From Formicarius rufipectus (Eukaryota > Chordata > Aves > Passeriformes > Formicariidae), in the NCBI GenBank assembly GCA_013399695.1, contig VXAU01003549.1, positions 1,114,694 to 1,178,693 on the forward strand: a stretch of DNA of 64,000 nucleotides, written 5' to 3'. Shown here piece after piece: positions 1-13,710 of the stretch. Both the position numbers and the translations under genes were made by a program. Below the pieces are notes generated by a model, which saw only the letters and a program-made list of their open reading frames with translations, was not told the origin of the DNA and searched no databases. Within the stretch, counting starts at the first letter, position 1. Each line of letters opens with the position of its first letter.

Positions 1-2400
1 CTCCAATAGATTAACATGCTCTTGCTATTCAAACAAAACATAAAGCACACACAGAAAGTTTGAAAAAATTATTTGATAAAGCAAGACCTTGTATCTGCTT
101 AAGGCAGCAATTTATTTTTAAAATAGTTAAAAAGATCCAGAAGTAATTTTTAAAAACCTACACCGATAGACAGTATGGTTCTTTTTCAAAGAGTGTAGTT
201 TAGAAGTCTTGCTGAAATCCAATAATTTGGTTGCTCACCATTAGGAAGTAGACATCTTAAATGTCTTCAAATATTTGACCCTTTGGCCTTATGAAGCATA
301 TTTTCACTTTAGCAAACCTTGCTGTGTACAGGTGGTTTGGGTTAACATCCATGCTGTTTTACCTGTTTAAGAAAATACAGCTTTAGAAAATAGGCTCATC
401 TGGAGGAGTCCTGTATTTAGCATTGTACAGCAACAGGCAGTGTAAGACTGGCCTTTTTCTTAAATCTTCAGTGTTCTTACCTTTAAAAACATGAATTTTT
501 GGAAGCATGTGTAAAAGAAGAGACGAATACCCATTGAATTTTGACCTGAGACCTCTGTCTTAAATTTACCCAAACCGATGGATTTAGCTCTATTTGAGCT
601 CTTGTTAAGGGACACTATCTCACAGTCGGTCAGATTCTGATTTTTCTTTCCAAGTTAATGCCAGTGTAAATAGAAAACATGCACTGCAAGTGAACAATAT
701 GGGAGAAGGGGACTCTATAAAATCCAAATGTGCGTATAAGCAGCCACAAGTCCATTATCTGAAGTGGTTATGTCATCTTACACCAGCAGAAAACTCAGCC
801 CCTCTACATTTGATTCCTAAATCTCACCTTACATCAGATGTTCAAAGGTTCTGATGAATAAGATATGTCTCTATACAGTGTGTTTTAAATTAAAAGTTAG
901 TGAAAAGCATATCTCTCTATTTCTGGATGACAGTCTTGGAAAATGTGTTTCAACGGGCAGCTGCCCTCTTCCTATTTGCCTCCACCCTCACCAAGAAACC
1001 AGTGTCCAGCAATGTTGGAGCTGATACAGTTGATAAAAACAGTAACCTCCCTTTGGTTTTTCTTCCCTGTTTTTTTTTCTGGTGATGAGAGGTGGCTTTG
1101 AAAGGGCAGCATGTATAAGGCAGAAATATTTCTTGAGGGTATGAGAGGATGTTCTCTCGTTTGAAGGAAACCAAGACTTCCAACTGATTTTAATTTTATT
1201 TTTAATGTTCATGGGAACCAGTCTTACATGCCTGACTGGATTCAGAGTTTGAATTTTTGGCAGGTTTTTATTTGAGCCCAGCTTGGCTGTTTTTCAAAAT
1301 GTCCAGATTGCTCACATTAAATCTGAATAAGCACTACCCACTAGTTTAATCAGAGTCATCTGGTACACCTCTAATTAGTGTTAGTTAAAGTTGAAATTGT
1401 TACTAATACAAATACTACGTTTTGGGATGTATTTAGTAAATTCCTGAATGTAAAAATTGTAGGAGAGAAATTATCTTTTGCAATATAATTCAAAAATTGA
1501 AATACATGAGCTATGATGGCAGTAACAAAATGGTAACCTAATAAAGCTAAGTTCCTGAAAAAATGCCATCTTTATCCATTTAGGCATGCATACACATATC
1601 TGATATTATTGATAAAAATGCATTTATGAACTTTAGTTGTTATTCCTGCTAATCTAATAATTGACTATAACAGTACGTTGTGCACAAATCAGTAAAACAT
1701 GTCCACACCCTTGAGTATTCCAGCAGTTATCAAACATGCATGGGACACTGTTGGTTTAAACATAAATTGTTTTCTAGTCTTAACCCATTGCAATAAGTGA
1801 TATGTAAACAAAGTGTTAAAAGTATCTTTGTTTGAATTCAGTCTAGGTTTTGCCTGAGTGACAGAGACCAATAATGTGCTACTACCAGTTGTCAAAAATG
1901 AGGCTTTAAAATTATTGTGCAGTTATTGGTTGTAAGGATCAAGAACCCCTACAAACCTAGTTTTTTGTATTATGATCTATACCTATGTGGTGCTTGTTTA
2001 TCTTGACTTCTTTCCTGAATTCTTGCCTTTGAAGATGTTTAACTTTTATTATGCTGAGATATAGACCAATTAAAACAGTAAGTCTTGCAGTTTGATTTTT
2101 TTTTTATTGAAGTGTTCCCCAAATTAGAGATGTCAGATTTATGACTTTGATTTTTCAGATGTCACTTTTAAATTCTAGAGAAGTGGTGAACCATACTCTT
2201 ATATTTTGCAGATTAGCTGGTTTTTTTACATGTGTAATGTAAAAATAATGCAAAAAAGTATCTGTTTATTCAGATTTGTCTTCACATGTTCTTGTTTCTC
2301 CATCATGCTTCAATTGATACTCTGGACATAGAAATATAATTTCTTTTAAATGGACATATTTCAGCTTTAGTGTTCAAGAATTCAGTGGGTTGTGATTACA
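1..2400. other. AT-rich non-coding DNA, nothing recognised
   Basis: No repeat family, exon or RNA gene is recognised here. The open frames are short, overlap on both strands and lack splice or family support. Isolated TAATTA/ATTAG words occur, as expected from base composition. Confidence 0.6.
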
Positions 2401-2410
2401 GAGGTTTGTG

Positions 2411-2486
2411 TTTTTTTTTTTTGTTGTTTTTTNNNNTGTTTTTTTTTTTTTTTTTTTTTTGTTTGTTTGTTTGTTTTTTGTTTTTC
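2411..2486. repeat. T-rich low-complexity tract with assembly gap
   Basis: A long T tract with TTG interruptions runs into TTTG repeats (GTTTGTTTGTTTG). It contains four N bases at 2433-2436. The gap shows that the assembler could not settle the homopolymer length. Read on the minus strand it looks like an A-rich tail, but no retroposed body is recognisable next to it. Confidence 0.9.
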
Positions 2487-2487
2487 A

Positions 2488-5265
2488 AGGGCATCTGTTC
2501 TTAGCCACAGCTGAGGATGGGGCCCACTGAGCTGACTGGAAGGATCCACCTAGAATTTGTTGAATTAAGTCCTTGCACCTGGATATAATTGTCATGCTGC
2601 TGTGCTGGGGTTTTCTTAAGCTACTGGTAAAACAAATTAGCTCAATTTAAACTGGCATCCAGTAGGGAAGCAACAACTCACCTCATATAATGTTTTTCAA
2701 ATAATTATTTTTCTATTGCCAGTTTTGCTTCATGAATATTTTCCTAAAGGCAGGATGAATTGTTAGATTTAAAAAAAAAAGTTAAACTCAAGAAACAACA
2801 AAAAGCATTCTATTCTGTGTATCTGCTGAGTTACAACTAATATTAGAGTATTACGTGATTACTGATTTTGTGATGTATCTTAGAGAGATGTATATAAATA
2901 CACATTAAAAAGAAGGTAACAGCAGATAAAACATTTATAAACACAGTGCCACACCAACATCCTTTACCCTTCCAAACCCCCAAAGCTGTCTCAATACATA
3001 TACTTCCTGTATGTTTTGCCAGATTTAGCACTGTACTTGTATAAGCACTTTTACATTTGGGAAAGATTCACACAAGTTTGTTTTTTCCTTCAACAGTAGA
3101 CAAAGGTAGTAGTTTGTCTGACATGGGAATTTGCAAAAGCCTCATGGGATCTCATTTCCTTATGTATTTTAGAGCTGTTTGAACTTGGCAACAAAATTCA
3201 CAAGCTTCCTGGAAGGTCCGCAAAGGTTCACTGCCTCAGCTGGACTTGCAGTGGCAGAACTTTGTGTGAATCCCTGGAATGTTTGCATCTGTGTTAGCGT
3301 CAGCATTTCATAGTATTCTCCAAACGCAGGCTCTGGGGGGAAAACAATTAAAAATCATCTCTTCAGTTGAATGTTTCAGGATGATTTCAGAAAATGGAAG
3401 AAATAGTACTTTTTACTGGTGCTCTAAATATTACTGTTCTTTTTTTAGTGGGTGGCATGCTAATTTGGACAAGGGAGGTGTGTATGGATGGTAGTTTTGG
3501 ATGTGTCTCTAGTATAACCCAAACTTCAACTACTGACCAAAGATGCTGTTCTTGTGACCTAGTCATGTCACTGTGGATACCAATTTAAATAGTGAAGACA
3601 CTGCTCACTTGGCTGAAAGGTAACCTGGACTGAAGCTACTTCTTGGGTTCTTTTATATTTTATAACAGTTTAAAAATATAAAGGGAGTCCTGGGCATCAT
3701 CTTAGATATTGTGGCAGAAATATCAGTGTACATAGTATCACAAACCATCTGCTAAAATACACTCTCCTTTAATATTGGGTGGACTCAAATGCAATAGGAA
3801 TGTGAATTAGGAAAGCAAAGATTTCTGAAGGATGCCAAAAAGGCCAGAGATCAAAAGCTGAATTCAGAAGCTACTGTTAGTCCTTCAGCTGTACTATGAA
3901 TTTCAGATTTTGGAGAGTGCATGTGTACAGTACAGGCAGAGGCAAGCATGGACATTTCTGTGGCTCTTGATAGCAGTTTAACTCATGCAAGTGCTGGGTT
4001 ATGGTGTGTGCCTCTAATTCTGTTACCTGAAGAGCTGCATGTGTGGCCTTAAGACTTGTGGGAAAGTGCTAAACGGACTGTCCTGCATGAAGGCAACTTT
4101 CAAACAGCAGCTGGCCCCTAACTCAAGGCAAGTTTAAAGGTGTAAGGCAGGTGGTTGCTTCTAAATTGCCTCTGTTATAAAATAAATGCTGTTTTTCAAG
4201 TGCAGAGTCTCGTGCTAGCAGACAGTGCAGCCTGTTTTCTCCAATCCGGCAGTGTAACAGCCACTTCCCCTTGGCACACACTTGCCACTGGAGCTCCAGC
4301 TGGAGGCTCAGTACAGACCTGGGATGCAGAAAATTCACAGACCAAAAGGAGACAACACATAAAATAACACTTACTTATCTGTCTTCTGTGGAAGAGGATG
4401 TAATTGGAGAGAGTTACTTACCCTAACTCACTGTTCTGGTCCACACTCAGAGAAAACTTTTTCTTCCAGTTGAGATAGCCCTGAATCAATGCATACGAGA
4501 ATGGGCGAGCAAGTTGCTTTCATACAATATTCCTTTTTGTAAGCTCATTTTTCATGAGCTTCAGGAGAAAGAAAAAGCTTTCAGTTTTCCCTCAGTGTTG
4601 TGCAACAGCTGTGGCTGGCCTCAAGGTTGCCTTGACTCCTTTCTGTTCTCCCTCTCCTGTCTTGACTTCCAAGGAGGAGAAAGTAGAATAAAAACAGTAG
4701 CAAACTGAGTTAAATATATTAAACTTATGTGATGATAATCCTAGGCTTACATTTAAAGAGAAACTTCCAGTGGGAAATTAAGCTAAACTGAAAAGTATAA
4801 CAAAACCCAAATAGTTTAGACTTCGAGAACTCCTTCAGTGTTTTATTTTTGAATTCTTATTAATAGAGACAACACTAAACCCAAAAGGAAGCGAGCAATA
4901 TCCTGTTCTTTTTCTTTTTTATTATAGGGGGAACTTTTGTTTAGAAAACTCCATGTCAGATCTTCTAATTTAATTACTGAACTCACATTGTGAATAAATG
5001 TATGGACATGACTAATAACATTCTCTTACAATTTCATTACAGGGTAATAGACATGTGTTTTTTAAAACTGATTTTTTCCTCCTTCTGTTTATAATACAAA
5101 TGAATATATTTATAATATAAATGAAATATAATATCTTGCCTTCTTTTTCTCTTTAACCTCTTTTCATTTCTTTTTAGATTTGATTCATGGGAAAATGAGA
5201 GTGATGGGTACCAGTGGTTTGGGTCATCTGGGTGCAATTTAAAAGAAAAAGGTGATTACATTTTT
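2488..5265. other. Non-coding DNA, no gene recognised
   Basis: AT-rich sequence with no recognised repeat or exon. A small perfect hairpin sits at 4541-4561 (arms AAGCTCAT/ATGAGCTT, 5-base loop). 5090-5135 is a loose tandem of TATAATA-like words. Confidence 0.55.
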
Positions 5266-5269
5266 ATTG

Positions 5270-5288
5270 AGTTTTTTTTTTTTTTTTN
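5270..5288. repeat. Poly-T tract ending in one N
   Basis: A homopolymer T run with a single unresolved base at 5288. It is low-complexity sequence with no functional reading. Confidence 0.85.
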
Positions 5289-8200
5289 TGGGAGAAGTGT
5301 AGAAAAAGTGGATTTATGCATAAAATGCAAAACTCTGGGTGAAAGAACAGACCTCTTTTATTATTGAAGAAAGAATTCATCTTCAATAATTGTCAGACTA
5401 TCTGCACAGTGTTTCTTCGTGACATCTGAGAACTGCTGCACTTCTTGAACCAATAGCTGCTATACAGCAACCAGCATCAATCCTGAATGAAAAAATTGTC
5501 CCAAATGCTAGTGAATGGCACTCAGTAGGTTTCCCATTGAACTATGCTGCAAAACAATGATGCACATTGGTAAATCACCGTGTGTGCCTCTCAGTTCTTA
5601 TGCATATCCCATACTGGACAGCTTCCATTCACTCCAGTACCTACTGCAAACAAATGTTACTATGCATCAGAGATAAAAGTGAAAATGCATATGCTAAATT
5701 CCAAATGGAAGCAGAGGAGTGTAATACGTACATAGTTGCTTAGCAACAAGCATGTTTTGGCTACAGGAATGGTGACATCAGTCAGAGGAGCAAATGGGAG
5801 GCTGCTCTGCCCTCCTTGTCTCTCTCCTTCGAAGCTTCAGAAAAGTCTTTCCTTATTTCTTTCAAAGCAGAAGAGCAAGGGCTATTGTAGACATTTGTTT
5901 AGGCTATTAATGCAACAGACTGTAGGACAATTGGACTTAGAGCAGTGAAATCTGTTTTCCCTCTGGGTGTCTGTTGCAATGGTGCATGCCCTCCTGTGCA
6001 GCCAGGTGCTTCTGTCCTCACTGCAAGGCTCACTGCAGAGCCTCTCTTAACTGAAACACTCATACAGGAAAAATGAAGTCTGAAAATACAAACCGCTGGA
6101 AACAAATATTTTTGGCATTGCTCACTCTAGTTTTGACCCTATTGTGTCTTTCGTGCTCCTATCATGGGTCCCTAACATGATCCTTTCAAGAGTTCCTTAG
6201 AAGCTTTTATTCTACTAGCATTTCACATTCATCTGGCTCTGCATTTTTACAGGAAAGTAAGCAATGTTTATTTCAGTAAATCATGCATTGTCTATGGCTA
6301 GTAGACAGGTATTTATGGATTCCTTTCATTCAAGATGGTATGAATTTCTTTTTCTCTCATTTTCCCTTTTTCACCTGCTCTTGTGTGCACATGGTCGTGC
6401 CCTCTGCAATAGGAGGCAAAGGAAGAGCTGGAAAGTCCTGGTTCCAGTTCTGTGCACCCCTCCACGCCAGCAGCTCCTGCAGACACACATGTGAGCTCTG
6501 TGCGTGGCTGACACACGATGTGCCTCACTTTCAGCAGCCTCCTTGCTCCACTGGACCATACTGTTTTTCATGTATAGATAAATTGCACATTTGTGTTCAA
6601 ATCAATCTGCCTATCTGGATTATTGCAAATACATCTATGAATGTTATTTTTGAGTGTTTCTTTTTAATTGAGGGTAATGAATGTACTTTGGCGGATCCCC
6701 AGTGGGGGAAAATCACATTTCAGGGAAGCACTTCTCTTTACAAGGAAGACTTTCTTGACAATGTGAGAGAATTGAAGAATTCAAATAAAATTAAGGATGA
6801 AAGCAAGGTTAAAGGACCATTATGGTAAAACAAGGTCTTTATTTCCATTCATGGAGCTATTATTGAGTTAGCGTTTTATTTGCTCTCATTTTCTGTGAAT
6901 TTATAGAGATCTTTTTTCACACACTAGCACATATCAAATTGGTAAAATACAACTGACAAAATACATTTACTATCAGATAATTTGGGGAGAAACAGTGTGT
7001 CATTCTGAAAATATGGAGGAACCTGAGACAAGGTGTAGAGGTGGTTCTGAGCAGAAAGGTAAATGAGGTCATCATGGCAGGGTGGATCAAAACAGGGAAG
7101 AAAAAAAAAGTATGATAAAAGGCTGAAAAACAGAGAAAAGTGTGATATTGATTCTTTCTGAAGAACAATATTTTTTTTGTTCCTGAAATGATAAGAAAAA
7201 GGACCAGGAAGTATATAGTTGATATCTTCAGCAAACAGTTGAGGTGAATTCTTGTCTTCATTCCCCTAGCATGATTTTCAGCCTTATTCCACAGCAATTA
7301 ACATAACAGAAATCTGAAGTTCATGGCTGGCTCCTTAAAAAGAGCATAAGCAAAACTGGGTTCCTATATCTGAATTTTGTGATGTTGGCAGCTTGAGCAA
7401 TGAATTGAAATTTGTTGGCTGGAGTTCCCCTAAGAAATTCTAACATGCTACAGTTTTGGTTGTGTTTTTTTTTTTTTGTTTGTTTGTTTTTAAATTTGTT
7501 AATGAATGACTATATCAGCTGAAAAGATAATTAAACTAGCAACCAAAATAGATACTTCAGAGGCCTGTTAGATTGCTGGTATTTTACATGTGAATAATAA
7601 AATTTTTTAATGGCAATTGCTGTCACTGAGTAAAACAAGATTTTCCAATTCACATTAATTACTTAACTCTAATTTATTTCCCAGTGTATACATCTTAGTT
7701 TACATCTCTGTGGCTCTACTCTTTAAACACAGGCTCAATGGTCAAGTGTTGACTTTATGAGAAATGTAATTTATAATATTCTTAATGGAATTACTGTCCT
7801 CTCTCATAGTTAACCACATAGATGGACACATAATTTCCTTTTAAAAAAAATTACCTCAATGTCAGGCAAAGGTTATGACTCTATCCATGCTTTTAGTAGT
7901 TGTGTTCTGAAGATGTAATCAAGTAAAAACTGTCTGCACAAATACATTGAAGGTTATTAACAAATTCACATCTCTAAGAGTAAAGTTTGAGTTTGCAAGA
8001 TTAATAATATGAGAAAAACTGGAATGGAACCCTACAAGTTTTGAGTGTGAGTCAGTTCTGCTGTATGATCTCTAATTTTCTGTCTCTCCATCTTTTAGAC
8101 AGGTGACATCTCTGCCCCACCTCACTGCATTTGTGTTCATGCCTGCAGTGCGCTCTGCAGAGCCTGTGCAGACTGAACTTCATGTCACTTGGGGTCATGC

Positions 8201-9005
8201 TGATATTCTAAGCAGCTCTACTGGTCCAGTAACATGATCGGTCACCTTGGCTTTAAGAAAGACTTCTGAAACTGTTTCACTATGCACAGGGACCTCAGTA
8301 AGAATTATTAAATATCTTATAGGAAAAACTGTGAATACCTGAAACCCCGTTTAATTCTCTTGATGAGCACATAAAAAAGTTAAGGAAACATAGTTTTGAT
8401 GAAACCTGTCATAAGATGGGTATTTTCCCAGTTGGAAAACCATATTTGAAGATCAGTTATCAATGAGACATTGTTCAAATGGAAATCTGCACCAAGCAGG
8501 ATCCTGTGATATGGTCTGGTCTCACTGATCAGTGTCAGTAGTGCTTGTTATATCCACAAAGAACATGAGCCTGGGAAAGCTGAGGTATGTCAGAGGGTGG
8601 AACTGGAAACCAGATTGGAGAAATTATTGGAAAAAATGTTATGCATCATAGAGAGAAAATAAAAGGTACTTGGTGTATACATAGAGGAAAAGTTGGCAGC
8701 AGAAATGCAGAATGGAGAGTAAAATATTTGATTCTAAAGAAAATAATAGAGAAGTTATGATGGTTTCAACATGAATTTGAGCTTTCAATGATAGAATGTT
8801 GTAAAAAAAGAAAATTATATTATTGAGAATATTTTTTTATGAGTATAATCTGGAAGACAGTTTTATATGTTCTTTTGGCTTCTTCAGCAGGGGTGAACTG
8901 TGGGCATCACTTTCTGAAAAGGGCATGGAGCAAAGGAGAGAATCCTGACCCAAGTCATCAGAAGTGGGGAAACTGGATAGGGCAATTGGAAGGATGGGGG
9001 GCTGT
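5289..9005. other. Non-coding DNA, no gene recognised
   Basis: The longest open frame of the window lies here (6283-6828, plus, 181 codons). Its product shows no domain, is cysteine/phenylalanine-rich in its first half, and overlaps competing frames on the minus strand. I read it as a chance open frame. A T/TTTG tract occurs at 7465-7490. Nothing else is recognised. Confidence 0.5.
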
Positions 9006-9009
9006 GTAC

Positions 9010-9315
9010 AGTAGGGATCACAGCAATCTTAAAATACCTGAAAAGTTGCTGAATAGAGGAAAGAAATTAACTAACACTTTCTCCCTGAATTGGTAAGAAA
9101 ATGCAGACATAGATTACTCCAAGAAAAATTTAGATTAAGCATTATAAAAGTCTTAACTAAAGAACAGGTCAGATGGCATTAAGAAAATGTGTGCATTTCC
9201 AGTGCTGAAGAACTTTATAAACAAGTTAAATAAACGACTGTCAAAAACAGCGTAGGTACAGTTGATTTTTGACCCTTTAAAAACCTTTTTCAGCTCTACT
9301 TTCTATTATTTTCTC
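9010..9315 (+). mobile_element. CR1 LINE fragment, degraded 3' end
   Basis: The order of words follows the 3' end of avian/reptilian CR1 elements. First comes a 'cagcaatcttaaaatacctg' stretch (family: agcagtcttcaaatacctgaa). A gap-ridden 'gagatttaggttagacatt' equivalent follows near 9125. Then come 'gaactttataaacaagtt' and 'aataaacgactgtcaaaaac' (family: gttcttaagaacaggttagataaacacctgtcaggga), and finally 'ttcagctctactttctat' near 9289-9306 (family: ccttccagctctactttctatg). The diagnostic terminal octamers have decayed to TTCTATTATTTTCTC. It is truncated at the 5' side, as most CR1 copies are, and has no coding capacity. The family comparison is from memory, so the edges are approximate. The many substitutions suggest an old insertion. 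Confidence 0.75.
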
Positions 9316-9319
9316 CAAG

Positions 9320-12300
9320 TGGATTCTGCCTCTTGGATGTCTGTTGGTAAAACCAGCAATCAAAATAATAATGTAGAAACAGAGGCCTGTAAACACAGAG
9401 GATCTGGTACGGTTTCCAGTCATGTCATTTAGCCTCTAGCGGTAAGTGCCAAGATATGTGCTTTGGAAGACTCGTAGGGCACATAGCTGCATGTCAGCCT
9501 ATTTCAATTAGTGTGTTGAAATGGCAGATTACACATCTCTATAAAAATTAAATTGGTCTCATCCCTGAAATTTTAAAAAGCCTGAGGATCCAATGGAAAA
9601 ATCAAATCTTGAGCACCTCTATTTCAGGGGCCACTGAAAATGCATCATACCACTGCTTCTGTGGCATCCCACTGCTGTTGCTCGTCCCTTCTGGATGTCC
9701 CCTCTCCCACAGTGTGGGGTGACAGAGACAGGGAAGCACTTGTGGAGAGCAGTCCCTAACAGATGGCTTTCTGCTTGGAGTGTGTTGGCTGCTGATATCT
9801 TGGTGAGTACTGGGAGCTTTAGCTCTGTAGTTTTCTGAAGACAGTCTTACTCTCTTAAGTGCCTGTATTCAGACTATTCAAATGTGAAGTTCAGATGGAT
9901 TTTGAGTGTTTAATGTCCCCTCTGCAACATCTAGTTTGTGGTACACTATAGCACACCATTCATTCACTATCATCAAGTGCCCTAGCTTGGAGTTCAGGTG
10001 AGCTGACGGTTTGTAGTTCCCCTTGTATGCTCAGCCACTTCCCTCTTTTGAGTCCTCTTTTCTTCCAATCCGTCTGTGTCTTATGCTACCAGCCAACACA
10101 TATGCCTCCCCCATGCTCTAAGGGGATTTATCCTGAGATCTGAGACACAAAAATTTCTCAGATTTTCTTAATTTTTCATGCTAGTTAGTGGGGGCTGCCA
10201 GTACCCCTGAAGCTACTGGTCACCACTGTGGTCCCTTCTACCTATTGTGTGCTGAAGGTAGGTAACAGCCCTGGCCAAGGCAGAGAGACACAGCTCTTTG
10301 TGTCACTATCCCTGAGGCAGCCAAGCAGGGTCTTTTCTGATGGCCCCTCTGGTCCCTCTGAGGCTTCAGCAGTGGGTGAGTGGATTATGGACTGGCTCTG
10401 AGAGCCTCAGAACTACAGACTGCTGTCCAGAGGGAGACTGATCTCTGACAAGTCTTCCCACCCTGTGTTGGGTAGTGAGTAACCCTGAGGTGAAAGCAAA
10501 CACAGAGAAAAGATTGGGCAGAGTTCACGCAGCTTCCCTGGGGAGGAAGTTTAGCCTTCCATGTGTGGATCCATGCTCTGTACATGAATACAGTGCCATT
10601 TCAGTCTCTCCAATATTTCCTCCAAAAACTGCTCCAGGATGTCTTGCTTGTTGAATGTGGGTGGATCCAGCATTGCACTTCTTGTGGACCAAGGCACAGA
10701 GTTCTTGGGAAATGGTCTCAGGAGTTGTTACTTCCATAACTCTTATCCTCCAGGGGCTGGGGGAAGTGGGGACAGGAAGAATTGTGAAGCTAGCTATTAT
10801 GAAAAAAGGAAAAAAAAAAAGACCAAAACAACCTACTGCCTTTGATACTGCATGCTAGAGCTCTGGAAGCACTGTCTTCTGGATATCCATACTCCTGTGT
10901 AGTCTCTAGTACTACCGTGTCACCAGATTTGTTGGTTCAACTTTTAATTCTTTTTGTGGTGAGGAAAACACTGAACGGTGGAGAGACAACTCCAACAGCT
11001 ACCAGCAGTCCTTAAGCATGATACACTGGCTCATCCTCTCCCTCCTTCTTCCCTCCTCTCCATCCTTCACAGACCCAGTGGCCCACACCAGCCATGCCAG
11101 AAAACACAAATGCCAGTGACTGTGGTATAGCAGGGAGGGCTGCCACACCACAAAACTCTTCAGATGAAGTTTTAGGTGACAAGTGGGAATCACCAAAGCT
11201 GAATGTGCAGGTTAAATTCTCTCTGCTTACCCCTGTGCTGCATTTTGATTGACAGGCAAGAAATAAAACACAGATATTTTAGGAGGTGCAAAGGCAGTAG
11301 TGGCATCAGGCCTGAGGTTCAGGGTGTATTCTGGGTTGCACTGCCACTGCAGTTCAGTTTTCAAGGGAGGAGCACTGGTGGGACGGCAAGGACTGAATTA
11401 CCCCCTCAAAATTTTCCTTTGCTTTTCTTTGCTTCTTTTTCAGTAGCAGAGAGCATTTGGTGTAGGTGCTTCTGAAAGGAAAGGCTTGGAGACCCATCTT
11501 CTGGCCTGCCACAAAATAATTGGTGTTTTTTAAAATTTCCTGATAAATGAAACTTCTGCATTATTTAAGACAACATCAATGTGCATGAAACAAAATTAAT
11601 TTTAAATGGAACTGTTTTGAAATGAAAATGTTCTTTTCAGATAAGGCCAGAATAAAATGCTTTGAAACTTTTTTGCCTTGTTTGATTCTGAAAGTGTAAT
11701 ACCACTGAGATGGACCTATTTCTTGAGGAGTTTTTTATTTAGAAAAAGCAATTTTTTTTCTACATGTAAAGCACTGCCCACCTCCAGTTAGAAGCCTAAC
11801 AGCACTGGTGTCTTGCAGTGGGAATTTTCTAAGGCGCAGAAATAATTTGATTAATTAATAAAATTTTACCCAGAACCAGATTTATCATATTTAGTGTCTT
11901 AAATATTGGTAGAACAACTCATATTAAATCCTATGTACTATAATTTTTTTCCTGATCAATTCCGTATTTATTGCATTAATCATTTCTCTGTAGTTAATTA
12001 AGAGAATTGATGGTTCTTAGGCTTCCTTAAGCTGTTTCTTTAAATAAGTATATCAAACAAGATCTCCATTACCCAAATCAGACTCCATCACAATAGCTGT
12101 ACAGAGGCCAAAGAGACAGGAGCACAGATCCAGAGTATCCACAGGGACCTGACAAACAAAAAAGTGATATTTCAAGCTTGTGTCTCAGTGGAATGGGGAA
12201 ATAATGGCAATATAATCGAGGCAGTGTTTGTGTAGTCCTTATGGTTTAAAAACCTTTTGCCTCAGCCACACTAATACTCTGAAACAAGGATGCTGATTAT

Positions 12301-12750
12301 ATGACCAATTGTTTGGCATGTGTTCCTAAACTGGTTTATAATTACCAAATTAATCTCTCTGAGGTATTAAAAGCCTATTTGCAACACAACCTTTGTAAAA
12401 CTAAAAGAAGTGAAGCACTTTACCTGTGTTGATACCGAACCCTGCAAATAGCAACTATTTGTTTTTGTAGCTCTTGTGGCTCTGGGAACAAGTAAATATA
12501 AACAGCAGGAAACACAAATACAGAGGCAGTGCAATTGGAGGCTGTCAGGAAGCAGTATGGTGGCTTCAGGAGCTGAATTCGGCTTGAAATAAGCTTTGTC
12601 TCAGTATGCGTAAGAGGCTTTGGCACTGTATCAGACCTCTGGGGAAGCCACTCAGCAGGGTGGGGATTACTATAGTTTGTGCTTCCCAATTCACAGCAAA
12701 CTTGCTTCTCTGTCATAGTCGTGCATTAACTCTCTGTGTCCCACCTCGGC
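9320..12750. other. Non-coding DNA with a GC-richer block of unknown origin
   Basis: 9650-11,480 is visibly richer in G+C than its surroundings, with CTG/CAG-rich words, but has few CpGs. It shows no LTR ends, no TATA/poly(A) pairing and no CR1 words. Open frames of 60-90 codons overlap on both strands and none looks like a known protein. An A-rich patch occurs at 10,801-10,831. The remainder to 12,750 is AT-rich and featureless. Confidence 0.45.
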
Positions 12751-12759
12751 GCTTTTTGT

Positions 12760-13060
12760 GGGGATTTGTTTGCTTTTGAGCAAACAGCCTGACATCTGCC
12801 AGCGGAGAGTGGAGGAGCAAACCCCCCAGCACACATGACTGAGTGGCTGCAGAGCGCGTCTCCTCTGTGGTGAGTGAGAGAGGCACAAAGATGGCTAATT
12901 TTGCCAGGCTGGATAATTCTCCTCTGCGATGAATGTGCTGCAGTTGCTCAGACAATACCATCTAAAATGCAAATGAATTATGCCTGCATCGAAGAGCTGG
13001 CTGTGAGTGTTGTGTAGACCTGCTGCTAGCATAAACTTCCTCCTAATGGTGATTTTTTTT
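12760..13060. promoter_or_regulatory. Enhancer-like segment with a perfect octamer site
   Basis: This segment contains a perfect POU octamer ATGCAAAT at 12,967-12,974, followed directly by a homeodomain-like GAATTATGC. Nearby are E-box-like and bHLH-like words (CAGTTGCTC, CATCTA). Several CpGs survive (gcgcgtctcc near 12,855 and a few more). The mix of balanced base composition and dense binding words resembles conserved non-coding elements. Conservation cannot be measured from one sequence, so this is inference. Confidence 0.25.
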
Positions 13061-13710
13061 TTTCTCTTTCTGTGAACACATGGACTCCACTCTCTCTTTT
13101 GAGATTTTGCAAGGGTTAATTTTCTCTTAGCTGTGGGAATATTTTTCGTTAGGAACAACTCCATGGTTATTCCTAACACATGACTATCAAAGAGTCAGAT
13201 TAGCTGAGGGGGAGGGGAAAGGCTCCTGAGTTTGCACTTCCTGTCTCTTAATAAAGCTAAGATTCCAGAAGTATTTAATATCATTGTGGTTTACATAGGA
13301 AATTGTCTGAACACTCTTAGTAAGTAACTGAATATATGGCTGTTATATTGAATACCATTTGTCCATGATCGTTTTTCTTTCAGTTGCGTTAGATATCTGG
13401 AAAATGTTGTAAAAGCAGGATCTTGTTACAGTGCACAGCTAAATGAGGAACTATAAAATACAGTTTTAAAATTTTAAATATCTAAAATGTATTAAGAAAT
13501 GTGAGGTGCACCAGTACTAAAGAAACAACAGCAATTGTTTTATATGCACTGCTAAGACAATAAAATGTGGATTCCTTATGTAGGTCCAAATGTAGCAGCT
13601 GGATTTGGCTTTATGAACCATGAAAAATAGTTCCCATCTGGAAGTTGATGTTGAATAAAGATGCAACAGTAAGGCTGCATCTTACATGTAACATTTATAC
13701 ATTTCCAACT

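Noticed and set aside
6283..6828. Longest open frame in the window, 181 codons on the plus strand
   Set aside because: No domain, signal peptide or membrane pattern of a known family, Cys/Phe-rich random-looking composition, overlapping minus-strand frames, and no promoter or poly(A) support. A frame of this length is plausible by chance in 64 kb read six ways.
9650..11480. GC-richer block as a possible LTR or gene
   Set aside because: No TG...CA termini with target duplication, no TATA/poly(A) pair, no CpG cluster and no protein similarity could be found.
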